The notes: generated by a model not told the origin, from the sequence alone. Shown: positions 16,538 to 24,556, counted from the first letter of the stretch. The stretch is 31,077 nt of DNA from a virus (IMGVR_UViG_3300032116_014794:1-31077); one strand, 5' to 3'. Made by a program: numbers and translations.

Positions 16538-18343
16538 TTATCTCAATTCTTGTAAGTCGAATGTTCTAACTCCATCAACTGTGATTCTACCATAGAAACG
16601 GTTGTTAACCATTTTCTTAGCGTATCTTGTCATGATACCTTTGATAGGTGTAAAGTTGAATGGGTTATACATTGTAGGTGTTAACTGTAGAGGAACATAC
16701 GGAGCGTATACATATCCTGTGTCTAACAAAGATGAACCTTTGTGTCCGATAAGGATTTGGTTAGCCGGGAAGTATGGATCTCTATACACTTGGTAACGAC
16801 CTGCTAATGTACCAACTCTTTCGATACCCATGTTGTACTGATCTTGCTCAGGTGAAGCGTTAGATACGTGGAAGTACTCTAGGTCATCAAAAATAGCTGA
16901 AACTTCAGAAGAAACAACAATCCAGTTAGCCCCACCTCTCAATGTAGATTTGTGGATTTGTGCTGACAATTGGTTGATTGCTGTGATCAATGTTTGATTC
17001 CAGTCTTTTTGAGTGTAAGTCATGTTTCCTGAAATTCTTCTCCATCCGTTGTAATCCCATCTTAGGTTCCAAGCCGCCCCTTTTCTAAGGTCTCTCAAGA
17101 TTTCTCTATCGATTTCTGCCGCCACTTGCTCAGACAATAAAGCTGTTAATTCAGCCTCAGCGTCGATGTTATGGAATGCAGAAACGTCTTGTGCCAATTC
17201 AGGTGACCATTGAGCTCTTAGTTTTCTTTCTGTAACCGATACAGTAACTGACTCAAGGTCAAAAGATACTTCACCGATTTTATCTTCGAATTCTAATTCA
17301 GCATATCTTCTAAATACAGCCAAGAACGCAGTTCCTGCAACTAATTTAGTGATAGATGCTCCTGTGTAACCATCTAAAGAACTAGCGTTACAGTCAGCAC
17401 ATACTGGACAAGATAAATCTACTTCTAAGTAAATACAACCGTTTTGGTCACATACGTTATCATAAGAACCACCATTTCCGTTAGGGAAAGTAGTACTAAC
17501 TTGAGAATAAGTAGGACTTACAATTCCTTTACCATATTGTTGAGTAACAACTCTGAACAATAAAGGTCCTGAACTAACTTCACATGGAGTAGTTGCTGCT
17601 GTTAAACCAGCTGACTTGATGATTTTTAAATCAGAAAGAAAAGTTTCTGTATCGATTTCTGAACCATCAGGACCCATTAATTTACCAACACCGTTATCGT
17701 AGAAACCACACATTTTAACAATTACTTTTCTTGTGCTTGAACCGTCAAACTGAGTAGATGCTTCAGTTAATGATCCGTTGTTCCAAACTTGTACTGTTGT
17801 TGTAGCAGTAACCGCTGTCCAAGTACCTTTTGAATAATCAAACAATCCTGGAGGATCTAATGCTGCTTCAGCACCTTCATAAAATAAATCGTAAAGGTTT
17901 TTAGCATATGCGTTAGCATCATTGTAACCTGAATTAGTATCAGTTGTTGAATTTGGTGCTCCGATTGGTGCAAAGTGTGTGTTAGGGTTAGCTGCTCCAC
18001 CATTATACCCTTGAATTTTAGGTACGAAGTAGAACAATTTACCGATTGGTAAGTTCATTGCTTGTACAGAAACGATGTCATTCGCTAACAATTTAGAGAA
18101 TACTCTTCTAACGATAGGAAATACTACAGTTTCGAATGAACCTGAACTATCAGTTGATGCCGCTTCGTTGATTAAGTGAGACGCTTGGTTTTCATATAAT
18201 TGTGCCATGTTCTCTTTGATGTGTCCTCTTAGACCATCTAGGAATCCTAATCTATCCCATTTGCTAATTGTATCTTCTTTGATAACTTTAAGGTGTTTAA
18301 GACCGATGTTACCAACAAGACCTGATTCTAATAATGCTCCCAT
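16538..18343 (-). CDS. gp23: Major capsid protein, gp23-like
   Basis: A 601-aa HK97-fold capsid protein of the T4 gp23 type. Diagnostic stretches are FPIVRRVFSKLLANDIVSVQ (residues 75-94), matching T4 gp23 around its own VRR-aa-IPNLIAFDI region, and ERKLRAQWSPELAQDVSAFH followed by NIDAEAELTALLSEQVAAEI. The likely prohead protease cut is INE60|A61, close to the cut after residue 65 in T4. A region of about 200 residues (roughly 115-330) carries Cys at 212, 254, 298, 303, 312, 315 and 318, including CPVCADC. T4 gp23 is shorter (521 aa), so this region may be an enlarged insertion domain. The gene has its own promoter-like element and a strong terminator, and looks less AT-rich than its neighbours, as expected for a very highly expressed gene. 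Confidence 0.93.
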   Translation of the reverse strand: MGALLESGLVGNIGLKHLKVIKEDTISKWDRLGFLDGLRGHIKENMAQLYENQASHLINEAASTDSSGSFETVVFPIVRRVFSKLLANDIVSVQAMNLPIGKLFYFVPKIQGYNGGAANPNTHFAPIGAPNSTTDTNSGYNDANAYAKNLYDLFYEGAEAALDPPGLFDYSKGTWTAVTATTTVQVWNNGSLTEASTQFDGSSTRKVIVKMCGFYDNGVGKLMGPDGSEIDTETFLSDLKIIKSAGLTAATTPCEVSSGPLLFRVVTQQYGKGIVSPTYSQVSTTFPNGNGGSYDNVCDQNGCIYLEVDLSCPVCADCNASSLDGYTGASITKLVAGTAFLAVFRRYAELEFEDKIGEVSFDLESVTVSVTERKLRAQWSPELAQDVSAFHNIDAEAELTALLSEQVAAEIDREILRDLRKGAAWNLRWDYNGWRRISGNMTYTQKDWNQTLITAINQLSAQIHKSTLRGGANWIVVSSEVSAIFDDLEYFHVSNASPEQDQYNMGIERVGTLAGRYQVYRDPYFPANQILIGHKGSSLLDTGYVYAPYVPLQLTPTMYNPFNFTPIKGIMTRYAKKMVNNRFYGRITVDGVRTFDLQELR

Positions 18344-18385
18344 TTTTTTATTTTTTAATTAGAGTTTATTTTTATTTTATGTATA

Positions 18386-18392
18386 ATAAATA
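18386..18392 (-). promoter_or_regulatory. TATTTAT promoter-like element before the capsid gene
   Basis: Minus-strand TATTTAT, 42 bases before the capsid ATG in a 74-base gap between scaffold and capsid genes. The leader between them is almost pure A/T. A separate late promoter for the capsid gene matches T4 practice. Confidence 0.5.
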
Positions 18393-18417
18393 TACAGTTT
18401 TTTAAAAAAGTTTATTT

Positions 18418-19872
18418 TTATTGAATTTTTGCCATTAAATCCTTCATTCTCAAGAATTGTGGATTTTCATAGGTTTTAGTTTCGATTAGATTTGTTGCCG
18501 ATCCTGTTTGTGGAGATCTTGAAACATTTCTTTGAACTGATTCTTTGATTGACTCCTTAACAACATTAGTCGAACCTTTTCCGTCTAATTCGTTTTTAAT
18601 TGATTTGTAAAGATTTTTAGATTCTTTCAAAGACTCGACATCATCAAATCTTCTAAGAATATTTATCTTTTCTTGTTTGGTTGTAGAATGTTCTGTAAAC
18701 AAACGTGTAGAATAAGCAAGATTTGAGTTGAATACTGCAACCTCGTTTAATTTGTTTCTGAAGAAATCTAAGGCCTTTTTATATTCTTCATTTTTTTCTC
18801 TTAACAAATTAACTTCTGATTCTAGAGATTCTACTCTAATGTGTCTTGGTGCTGTTCTTACTTTTGGTAAGCCCTTTCTACCCCAATACTTTCCATTTCC
18901 TAAAGTTCTAGCAGCTTCTTTAGTTTCGGTTTCTTTATAATCTTTTTCACCATAAACTAAATCTTCAGCACCTTCTTCTTCAGTCCATTGACTTTCTTTT
19001 TCTTCGTCACTTGTTTCAGTAACACCATGTTTCATTTTAGAAGGGTATTTGGTTGCTGATTTAGCGTTTCCACCTTTACCATGTCTTTTTGGTCCTACTT
19101 TTGGTAGTTTATCAAACCCTCCTGACATGTTAGGGTTTTTTGAATACTTGAAAGATTCCAAAACTGATTCCAAAGCTTCTTGGTCAATTTCAAAAACAGC
19201 CTCATCTTCTTCCTCTATTTCTTCATTTTCATAATATTCGCCCTCAGTTTCTTCGTAACCTTTCTTATACATTTCTTTTGGTTCTTTCATCGGTACAGGT
19301 TCAAATTCACCGCTTTCGATGCCACTCAATACAGAGTCAAAACCCATATCTTCTGATTCGTTCATATTCCCTTGTGTGTTTAAGTCATCCATCACAATAA
19401 TATATTCATTTTCTTGATCTTTGATGTGGATATCTCCGCTTTCGTCTTTTTTAACGTAAATACCATCTTCATCTCCCATCGCTTTGAATACTTTAAACAC
19501 ATCACTCATAGGTGATTTAGTCATGTCAAGTGGTGGTAACTCTGGTTTATTAGTATCCATAGTTGATACTGTTGGTTCACCTATTGGTGTTGCTTCAGTG
19601 TCTACTTCAACTTCATCTTCTACATCTTCTTCGTCTGGCATTTGATCACCTTCTTCATCTGGCATTTGATCACCTTCTTCATCTGGTGCATCTCCTTGTT
19701 CATGTAGATTTCTTTTTTTTGAACCACTTAATGATTCCTTTACTAATTCGCTGATTTCTTCCTTCATTGTAGAAGCAAGTATTCCTTTTGCATTTTCACT
19801 GATAAGTTCTTCAAGGTTCTTCATTGAAAGAAGAGCCTCTTCAACTACAGAATTCGATTTTAATTCACTCAT
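18418..19872 (-). CDS. gp22: Prohead scaffold (core) protein, gp22-like
   Basis: A 484-aa, very acidic, Glu-rich protein between the prohead protease and capsid genes, exactly where T4 has gp22. The first residues (MSELKSNSVVEEALLSMKNL) are helical, the centre is a long low-complexity acidic region with tandem GDQMPDEE units, and the last 150 residues form coiled-coil helices ending PQFLRMKDLMAKIQ. Many E-rich sites would suit digestion by the gp21-type protease, as happens to T4 gp22. The frame is open 28 codons upstream to 19956, but the ATG at 19872 is preferred: it leaves room for the TATTTAT element upstream, and the extra residues are Lys/Asn/Phe-rich noise. The assignment rests on position and composition, since scaffold proteins diverge fast. 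Confidence 0.8.
   Translation of the reverse strand: MSELKSNSVVEEALLSMKNLEELISENAKGILASTMKEEISELVKESLSGSKKRNLHEQGDAPDEEGDQMPDEEGDQMPDEEDVEDEVEVDTEATPIGEPTVSTMDTNKPELPPLDMTKSPMSDVFKVFKAMGDEDGIYVKKDESGDIHIKDQENEYIIVMDDLNTQGNMNESEDMGFDSVLSGIESGEFEPVPMKEPKEMYKKGYEETEGEYYENEEIEEEDEAVFEIDQEALESVLESFKYSKNPNMSGGFDKLPKVGPKRHGKGGNAKSATKYPSKMKHGVTETSDEEKESQWTEEEGAEDLVYGEKDYKETETKEAARTLGNGKYWGRKGLPKVRTAPRHIRVESLESEVNLLREKNEEYKKALDFFRNKLNEVAVFNSNLAYSTRLFTEHSTTKQEKINILRRFDDVESLKESKNLYKSIKNELDGKGSTNVVKESIKESVQRNVSRSPQTGSATNLIETKTYENPQFLRMKDLMAKIQ
19627..19690 (-). repeat. Tandem 24-base repeat in the scaffold gene
   Basis: Two nearly identical 24-base units (19627-19650 and 19651-19674) plus a partial third encode GDQMPDEE. 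They differ at one base, so the duplication is recent. The repeat keeps the frame and only lengthens the acidic linker. Confidence 0.7.
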
Positions 19873-19906
19873 TTTTTTCGCAAAGTGTTTTTTGTTTATT
19901 TTATAG

Positions 19907-19913
19907 ATAAATA
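19907..19913 (-). promoter_or_regulatory. TATTTAT promoter-like element before the scaffold gene
   Basis: Minus-strand ATATATTTATC, 34 bases before the chosen ATG at 19872 and just past the terminator at 19980-19999. Its position supports starting the scaffold protein at 19872 rather than 19956, because the longer frame would contain the promoter. Confidence 0.45.
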
Positions 19914-19979
19914 TATCATTTTTCAAAAAAAACCTTTTATTGTATGTGTTATTCAAAAAAAAGTGAAAAAATAAAAAAA

Positions 19980-19999
19980 GGGATAACTAATGTTACCCC
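19980..19999 (-). terminator. Intrinsic terminator after the DUF4494-like gene
   Basis: On the minus strand GGGGUAAC pairs with GUUAUCCC (one G-U pair) around an AUUA loop and is followed by UUUUUUAUUUUUU. It ends the unit carrying the prohead protease and DUF4494-like genes and separates it from the scaffold promoter. The rest of the 155-base gap is A-rich with no coding potential. Confidence 0.82.
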
Positions 20000-20027
20000 C
20001 CTTTTTCTTGATTCTAAATTTTATTAA

Positions 20028-20237
20028 TTATTCAATTACCTCGTCAATTTTACTTTCAACTATTGCTGTTATTCTCCAATCTAAAGTGTATGATTCATAC
20101 GCCTTTGTGACTTTTGCTTCAACATCTGTTGGTGAAAAACCTTTGACTAGTTTTTCCTCTTTCATTTTTTTTACTTTACCTGTGTTCTCATCTACCATGT
20201 CTGTGGTAACCCTTGCAACAAAATACTTTTCATCCAT
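20028..20237 (-). CDS. DUF4494-like small protein
   Basis: A 69-aa protein opening YFVARVTTDMVDENTGKVKK and ending TLDWRITAIVESKIDEVIE. The pattern of an N-terminal strand, a Lys-rich turn, a 'LV..FSPTDVEAKVTKA' helix and a closing ITAI..SKI strand matches DUF4494, a small family seen mainly in Bacteroidota and their phages. Its function is unknown. It starts 10 bases after the prohead protease stop and is followed by a terminator, so it is expressed with the protease. The family assignment is from memory of the pattern and should be checked. Confidence 0.7.
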   Translation of the reverse strand: MDEKYFVARVTTDMVDENTGKVKKMKEEKLVKGFSPTDVEAKVTKAYESYTLDWRITAIVESKIDEVIE

Positions 20238-20247
20238 AACTTATTTT

Positions 20248-20952
20248 TTATTTATCCAAATAATCGGATAATTTTTTCATTAAGTAAATAGATTTGTCTA
20301 AACTTGTTGATTCTACGTTTTCGTGCTCAGTAAGTTTTTCTTCGTACTTAGGTCTATCTTCTTTGTTTAAGTAAAGATATGCGCCAGGTGTAGAAGGTGA
20401 AGAAACTAAGTCAAAACAAATTAATTCAAAATCTTCCTGAACTTCATTTTGCTCTCCTTTTTTTACTAAAGACCCAACACCTCTAGAAGAAACACCCATA
20501 GTCACTCCTTGTCTCATCATGTTAGCTGCCACATCTCCTTTTGAAGAAATAATACCTCTTTCGTGAAAACCAGGAGAGGTTAGTAATTTAATCTTTCCCA
20601 TCAAAACATTATCTTCCCACCAAACATCAGTAATTAAATGAGCAACTCTATCTAAATCAATAAGTGAAGATTCGGGGTGATTTAATTCAGAAATCGCCAT
20701 ACCACGATTAATCATTTCCTTATATTTTTCAGCTTCCCTTTTTAAAATCTTTTCAGGATATATTCTACCGTTTCTATTTGGTACTCCATATTTCTGTAAA
20801 GTAGCATAAAATACAAATGGTTTAGAATGATCCAATTGTCCATAAGACTCTTTTATAACTTGACTATTTCTATGTTCGTTTGGATTTATAATTCCAGCAT
20901 CCCACTCAACTAGAATACCCTTACCACTATCATTTGGTCCTAATATTTTCAT
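20248..20952 (-). CDS. gp21: Prohead core protease, gp21-like
   Basis: A 234-aa serine protease of the herpesvirus-assemblin/T4 gp21 type. FVFYATLQKYGVPNRNGRIY (residues 47-66) is the typical entry, followed by the catalytic His92 in SELNHPESS and the nucleophile Ser155 or Ser156 in MGVSSRGVG. The downstream ELICFDLVSSPSTPGAYL also matches the family. In T4 the enzyme sits in the prohead core and cuts scaffold, capsid and internal proteins after (I/L)-x-E, then itself. Its place between the portal and scaffold genes is the T4 order. A TATTTAT element lies 13 bases upstream, overlapping the end of the preceding gene. Confidence 0.92.
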   Translation of the reverse strand: MKILGPNDSGKGILVEWDAGIINPNEHRNSQVIKESYGQLDHSKPFVFYATLQKYGVPNRNGRIYPEKILKREAEKYKEMINRGMAISELNHPESSLIDLDRVAHLITDVWWEDNVLMGKIKLLTSPGFHERGIISSKGDVAANMMRQGVTMGVSSRGVGSLVKKGEQNEVQEDFELICFDLVSSPSTPGAYLYLNKEDRPKYEEKLTEHENVESTSLDKSIYLMKKLSDYLDK

Positions 20953-20960
20953 AATGTTTT

Positions 20961-21422
20961 TTATGATAAATATTCAATAAGTTGTGTTTCTTTAGATTTT
21001 GTTTTACTTAAAGTGAAATACTGAGATTTTTTTAGGTCGTCAAAGTAAATTGCATTTGCTATTTTTTTTATTTTTGATTTTAATATTAAAGATTTAAAAT
21101 CTAAATTTTTTTCATGTACAAATAAAGTTATCTCTAAATTTAAAAAACTTTTTTTATTTTTTTGAATTCCACTAGTCCTTAAATCTAAGTCTACAATTTG
21201 TTTTCTTTCGAAAATTGTATGGTCTACGACTTCTAATAAAGTATGGAGAATTTGTCTTTTTATGGTTCCTGTAATTTTATTCCAATTACCTTCTTCGTTT
21301 TTTGGTTCCACCCAAGTTTGAATCACAATATAAATTGATTTTAGTTCTTTAGAGTCGACGGTGCCATATCGACAATTTGCATCATCAAAAACATTTAGTT
21401 TTGAAGTTTTTCCTTTTTTCAT
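20961..21422 (-). CDS. Unknown protein in head cluster (153 aa)
   Basis: A 153-aa basic protein that I do not recognise. It looks alpha/beta: SIYIVIQTWVEPKNEEGNW and FLNLEITLFVHEKNLDF are strand-like and the rest is Lys-rich helix. There is no signal peptide or membrane helix. It is the first gene after the perfect TTGACA/TATAAT promoter at 21453-21481 and is divergent from bS21. It ends 8 bases before the prohead protease. In T4 the genes between portal and protease (67, 68) encode small prohead core proteins, so a core role is possible. The early-type promoter argues for an earlier or dual role. Confidence 0.68.
   Translation of the reverse strand: MKKGKTSKLNVFDDANCRYGTVDSKELKSIYIVIQTWVEPKNEEGNWNKITGTIKRQILHTLLEVVDHTIFERKQIVDLDLRTSGIQKNKKSFLNLEITLFVHEKNLDFKSLILKSKIKKIANAIYFDDLKKSQYFTLSKTKSKETQLIEYLS
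20966..20972 (-). promoter_or_regulatory. TATTTAT promoter-like element before the prohead protease
   Basis: Minus-strand AATATTTATCATAAA, 13 bases before the ATG at 20952 and overlapping the last codons of the upstream gene. It would allow late expression of protease and DUF4494-like protein apart from the upstream gene. Confidence 0.45.
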
Positions 21423-21452
21423 TAATCATAACTTACAAGTTTATTTTTTACA

Positions 21453-21481
21453 ATTATATTAAAAAAAATAACAGTTGTCAA
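21453..21481 (-). promoter_or_regulatory. Perfect TTGACA-N17-TATAAT promoter
   Basis: On the minus strand TTGACA (21476-21481) and TATAAT (21453-21458) are separated by exactly 17 bases, followed by an ATG 31 bases downstream at 21422. The same bases also fit the Bacteroidota pattern (TTG, about 20 bases, then TATAATTG, one mismatch from TAnnTTTG). This is the best host-type promoter in the window. Confidence 0.7.
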
Positions 21482-21500
21482 AATTTGAAAAAATTACTAC

Positions 21501-21508
21501 TATTTATA
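21501..21508 (+). promoter_or_regulatory. TATTTATA promoter-like element before bS21
   Basis: TATTTATA, 19 bases before the bS21 ATG, on the opposite strand to the TTGACA promoter 20 bases away. It suggests bS21 is expressed by the late-type system or by both. Confidence 0.45.
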
Positions 21509-21527
21509 TTGTAAACGAAAAAAAATT

Positions 21528-21716
21528 ATGATTATAATACAAGTAAAAAACGAAAAATCTATTGAGCAAGCACTTAAATCTTATAAATTTAAAGTGTATA
21601 AAACAAAACAAATACAAATTTTACAGGAACGTCAAGAATATAAAAAACCCTCCGTTAAACGAAGGGCTGAAATTAAAAAAGCTCAATACAAGCAAAAGAA
21701 TCAGTTAGATTCTTGA
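21528..21716 (+). CDS. rpsU: Ribosomal protein bS21 (phage-encoded)
   Basis: A 62-aa protein matching bS21 along its length: MIIIQVKNEKSIEQALKSYK at the start and KKPSVKRRAEIKKAQYKQK at the end, the KPS-RR-(A/E)-I-KAQY pattern of Bacteroidota S21. Cellular S21 in this phylum is about 64 aa, so it is full length. bS21 sits on the 30S platform near the 3' end of 16S rRNA. In Flavobacterium ribosomes it helps hide the anti-Shine-Dalgarno tail. The phage copy probably joins host ribosomes and biases translation. It is the only plus-strand gene inside the minus-strand head block and its 3' end overlaps the holin-like gene by 16 bases. No Shine-Dalgarno sequence precedes it, whereas the host gene is known in flavobacteria to carry a strong one. 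Confidence 0.9.
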   Translation: MIIIQVKNEKSIEQALKSYKFKVYKTKQIQILQERQEYKKPSVKRRAEIKKAQYKQKNQLDS

Positions 21717-21955
21717 TTTTTGTCTTTTTTTCCAAAAATCTTTTCAGTAGACGTAAGACCTAAACAACCAAAAGCTAACATAGCAACTGCATTAACTAAA
21801 GTGTCAGAAGGCTTAATGTCTCCGTGTGAGTAACTGTTTACATACAAAGTAATACATAACGACACCCCACAAAGAATACCTACGAATCTTTTAGAAGACG
21901 CGTTACCATCACTGTCCATAAACAATCTACCTAGTGATTTAAAAAAATTTTTCAT
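21701..21955 (-). CDS. Two-helix small membrane protein, holin-like
   Basis: An 84-aa protein with a basic amphipathic start (MKNFFKSLGRLF), a helix at about 24-41 (FVGILCGVSLCITLYVNS), a short loop and a second helix at about 50-68 (TLVNAVAMLAFGCLGLTST), then a charged tail (KIFGKKDKNQE). Size and topology fit class II holins. No endolysin gene lies beside it, which weakens the call, and it could be another small head-cluster membrane protein. Its ATG overlaps the previous stop (ATGA), so it is coupled to the 243-aa gene. The sequence around DSDGNASSKR is a conserved-looking N-terminal element before the first helix. Confidence 0.6.
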   Translation of the reverse strand: MKNFFKSLGRLFMDSDGNASSKRFVGILCGVSLCITLYVNSYSHGDIKPSDTLVNAVAMLAFGCLGLTSTEKIFGKKDKNQESN

Positions 21956-22683
21956 AGTCCCAAACTTAATTTTTTTAGTTTATAATAATCATAATGGTTA
22001 CACTTTGCTTCCATTACTTTATTCATTGTTTTATCGATCGCACCTTTAAGTTCCTTGTCTGTTGATTCATTTATAGAAACTTTTAAGTTATCTAAAACAA
22101 TTTTTTTAGTCTTTTCAAATTCCTCTTTTAATTGTTCACCGTTAAGTGACAATATATCGTTTAGTTCTTTTTTGTCAGATTCATTTAATCCATCAAATTT
22201 TTTCTTCAAATTTGTATTTGCAACTTTTACCATTGATGATATTGGTAAATTTATATTTTCAGATACTACTTTATTTTTACTTTCAGAAATTAAAGTATTT
22301 TTTATTTTTCTTTTTGATTCTAAAACAGATTCTAAATTTTTAATACTATTATTATAGATAATATTATCAATCTCTTTATAATTATTTTCATTTGTTTTAG
22401 TCCACGAATCAACCCATTCCATTAAAAATTCTAAGTTTTCACTCTGTGTTTCTAATAGTACTTGTGAATATTCTATTGATTCATTAATGTAATCGTCAAC
22501 AATATCATTAGATAACCCTTTATTTTCTGAAAGGTCGTCATAGATAAAATAAATTTCACTAATGTCTTTATTTTCTAAGACTAATTTTTGAAATCCATAC
22601 ATGAATTTTTTAAATTCAGGTTTTTTTGCTAACTCTGAGGACGCGTTTTCTATCTTTGTTTTAATATTACCAAAAGTGCTCAT
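21952..22683 (-). CDS. Helical head-cluster protein of unknown function (243 aa)
   Basis: A 243-aa, Glu/Lys/Asn/Ser-rich, almost wholly helical protein directly downstream of the portal gene. In T4 this slot holds the prohead core genes 67 and 68, so a core or scaffold-accessory role is a reasonable inference. The N-terminus (FGNIKTKIENASSELAKKPE) and the run NESDKKELNDILSLNGEQ are typical of coiled-coil scaffold-type proteins. It has its own TATTTATAAATA element 14 bases upstream, and its stop overlaps the holin-like start. No catalytic motif or membrane helix is present. Confidence 0.7.
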   Translation of the reverse strand: MSTFGNIKTKIENASSELAKKPEFKKFMYGFQKLVLENKDISEIYFIYDDLSENKGLSNDIVDDYINESIEYSQVLLETQSENLEFLMEWVDSWTKTNENNYKEIDNIIYNNSIKNLESVLESKRKIKNTLISESKNKVVSENINLPISSMVKVANTNLKKKFDGLNESDKKELNDILSLNGEQLKEEFEKTKKIVLDNLKVSINESTDKELKGAIDKTMNKVMEAKCNHYDYYKLKKLSLGL

Positions 22684-22696
22684 AAAATATTTTATT

Positions 22697-22704
22697 TATA
22701 AATA
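22697..22704 (-). promoter_or_regulatory. TATTTATAAATA late-promoter-like element
   Basis: On the minus strand TATTTATA here runs directly into AATA, so the site holds both the window's TATTTAT motif and a T4-type TATAAATA in the same direction. It fills the short gap after the portal gene, 14 bases before the ATG at 22683. Confidence 0.5.
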
Positions 22705-24525
22705 TCACTTATCAATTAAATCTTTCAATTTTTTGTCAATTTGGTCAATGGTTATTCTACCTTTAGATAAATCAAAGTAGTCGGGACCGTTTAATAGTGT
22801 TTCTTCTAGTAATAAATCTAAATCTTTTCTAACTAACCTTTCAGTTGTAGGTGGTTCAGATCCTCCTCCCGCTGGTGGTTCAGGTGGTGGGGGTGGAGAT
22901 GATGGTTCAGCACCTCCCGGTGGAGGTGGAGCACCTCCTTCAGCACCTCCTTCAGTTGGTGCCGTTTCGGTTCCTCCTGATTTTTGTACATAAAGATTGT
23001 CTAAGTTTGAGAATAACCCGGTTTTTGTAATTATTTCAGGTGTTTTCACTAACTCACCAGCAACCGCTCTTTCAATTCTTTGTTGTTGTATATCTAATCT
23101 AATTTCTTCGTCTGAGAAACCTAAGATATGTTTTTTAGCCCAAGACGCGGATGTTGGTGAAATTGTATTAGCAATTTCTGTTACCGCTTCTTTATAAATG
23201 GCAAACTTTTCTTTCCATACCTCTAAATTTAATAATTCACCTTGTTTAGATGGATTATTTAATGATAATACAAAATTTGTTAATTCATCTTCAAAACCAA
23301 GTAAAAATAAATGAATAATAGCGATTTTATTTAACTCAGCTAACATTGATTTTTGAATTCTATTTATTGTTCTTGCAAATCTAATATCAAGTAAAGATAA
23401 ATTTTTACCGTCACCTACCGCTTCCTCAAAACCTAAATACGCCTTTGGTATTCTTAAAGCGGTTACTAATTTCTTTTGAATATATTCAATATCCGCAATC
23501 TCCGCCATGTTTGCGGCGCCTGCTAATGTTTCTATTGGGTTATTTGCAGTCGCATCTCTAACAGGAATAAAATAATCTTGGTCGACAGCCATTTGATTAT
23601 ACCTCATGTCAACATTACCCGTTTTAGGATCAACAATTTGGTCTCTTTTAAATTTACTAGCAACTCTTTGTACATAAGCATCAACATCTTTATCGTCCAT
23701 ATTACCAACAAAAACTTTAAAAACTCGTCTTTCAGGTGCTCTTGATAATCTGTAAATTAACATTGCATCTTCACATAAAAGTAATTGTTTCCAAATACGT
23801 CTAGCTTTTTCTAACATTGAAGTTCCATATGGTAGTTTTCTGTCATCACCTAAAATTCTAAAGTGAGCAATTTCCCAAGTGTTAAACTCCATATTTTTTT
23901 CTTTCCAAACAAATTTTAAAGCATCGTTTTCCATTTCCTGAGAGTATTTATCAGGTTGGAATCTCATACCTTTTTCTAATCTTTCAATTTGAATGTTTGG
24001 TAACTGCTGGCATCCTACAACACCTTTTTCTGGATCTAATTTTAAGTAAATAAAATTATCTCCGAACTTACATGTGTTTCTTGTCCACATAGGTAAGTTA
24101 GTGTTTATATCCAACTTATTAACAAACAAATCAATTAAAACTTGTTTGATTCTTTTTGATTCTGAAAAAACTTTTAAAATATCACCATCTTGATCTGGAG
24201 TTGTTGATTCCTCCGCATAAATGTCAAGAGCAGCTGATATTTCAGGTGTGTACTCCATAGATTCATAATCATAATATGAAGCCATTCTTGTCGGTTCATA
24301 ATACACTGCTTGTTGATATAGATTACTTTCAACTTTTTGCCATTGTTTACCTATGTATAGTGTTTGCTGTGCTTCTAATTTTTCTGTTTCAAACTCCTGT
24401 TTATTTTTAGTTTTTAGAAGTTCCTTTTTGTCAAATTTAAAAACCGGTGCTTGCTGATCTAAATTAGAGTCAGGCCCAAAAACCTTACCTAATCTCTGCC
24501 AAACGGTTATCTTTTTTTCTGCCAT
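22705..24525 (-). CDS. gp20: Portal protein, gp20-like
   Basis: A 606-aa portal protein, the dodecameric DNA channel at the head vertex. Recognisable stretches are MASYYDYESMEYTPEISAAL and DIYAEESTTPDQDG near residues 80-115, LPYGTSMLEKARRIWKQLLL with EDAMLIYRLSRAPERRVF in the middle, and YIQKKLVTALRIPKAYLG with an aromatic-rich follow-up; all are typical of T4-like portals. It exceeds T4 gp20 (524 aa) mainly through a C-terminal low-complexity tail (about 520-565) of Gly, Pro, Ala and Glu, including runs of four or five prolines. The gene lies between terminase and the core protein gene as in T4. Upstream there is only a weak variant of the promoter motif. Confidence 0.93.
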   Translation of the reverse strand: MAEKKITVWQRLGKVFGPDSNLDQQAPVFKFDKKELLKTKNKQEFETEKLEAQQTLYIGKQWQKVESNLYQQAVYYEPTRMASYYDYESMEYTPEISAALDIYAEESTTPDQDGDILKVFSESKRIKQVLIDLFVNKLDINTNLPMWTRNTCKFGDNFIYLKLDPEKGVVGCQQLPNIQIERLEKGMRFQPDKYSQEMENDALKFVWKEKNMEFNTWEIAHFRILGDDRKLPYGTSMLEKARRIWKQLLLCEDAMLIYRLSRAPERRVFKVFVGNMDDKDVDAYVQRVASKFKRDQIVDPKTGNVDMRYNQMAVDQDYFIPVRDATANNPIETLAGAANMAEIADIEYIQKKLVTALRIPKAYLGFEEAVGDGKNLSLLDIRFARTINRIQKSMLAELNKIAIIHLFLLGFEDELTNFVLSLNNPSKQGELLNLEVWKEKFAIYKEAVTEIANTISPTSASWAKKHILGFSDEEIRLDIQQQRIERAVAGELVKTPEIITKTGLFSNLDNLYVQKSGGTETAPTEGGAEGGAPPPPGGAEPSSPPPPPEPPAGGGSEPPTTERLVRKDLDLLLEETLLNGPDYFDLSKGRITIDQIDKKLKDLIDK

Positions 24526-24549
24526 AATTTTTTTATAAAAAAATAATAC

Positions 24550-24556
24550 TAAATAT
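24550..24556 (-). promoter_or_regulatory. Variant promoter-like element (TATTTAG)
   Basis: Minus-strand AATATTTAGTATT, one mismatch from TATTTAT, about 24 bases before the portal ATG in the 37-base gap after the terminase gene. It is weaker evidence than the exact copies elsewhere. Confidence 0.25.

Noticed and set aside
19873-19956. 28-codon upstream extension of the scaffold frame
   Set aside because: It contains the promoter-like element and encodes Asn/Phe/Lys-rich residues unlike the rest; the ATG at 19872 is more likely.
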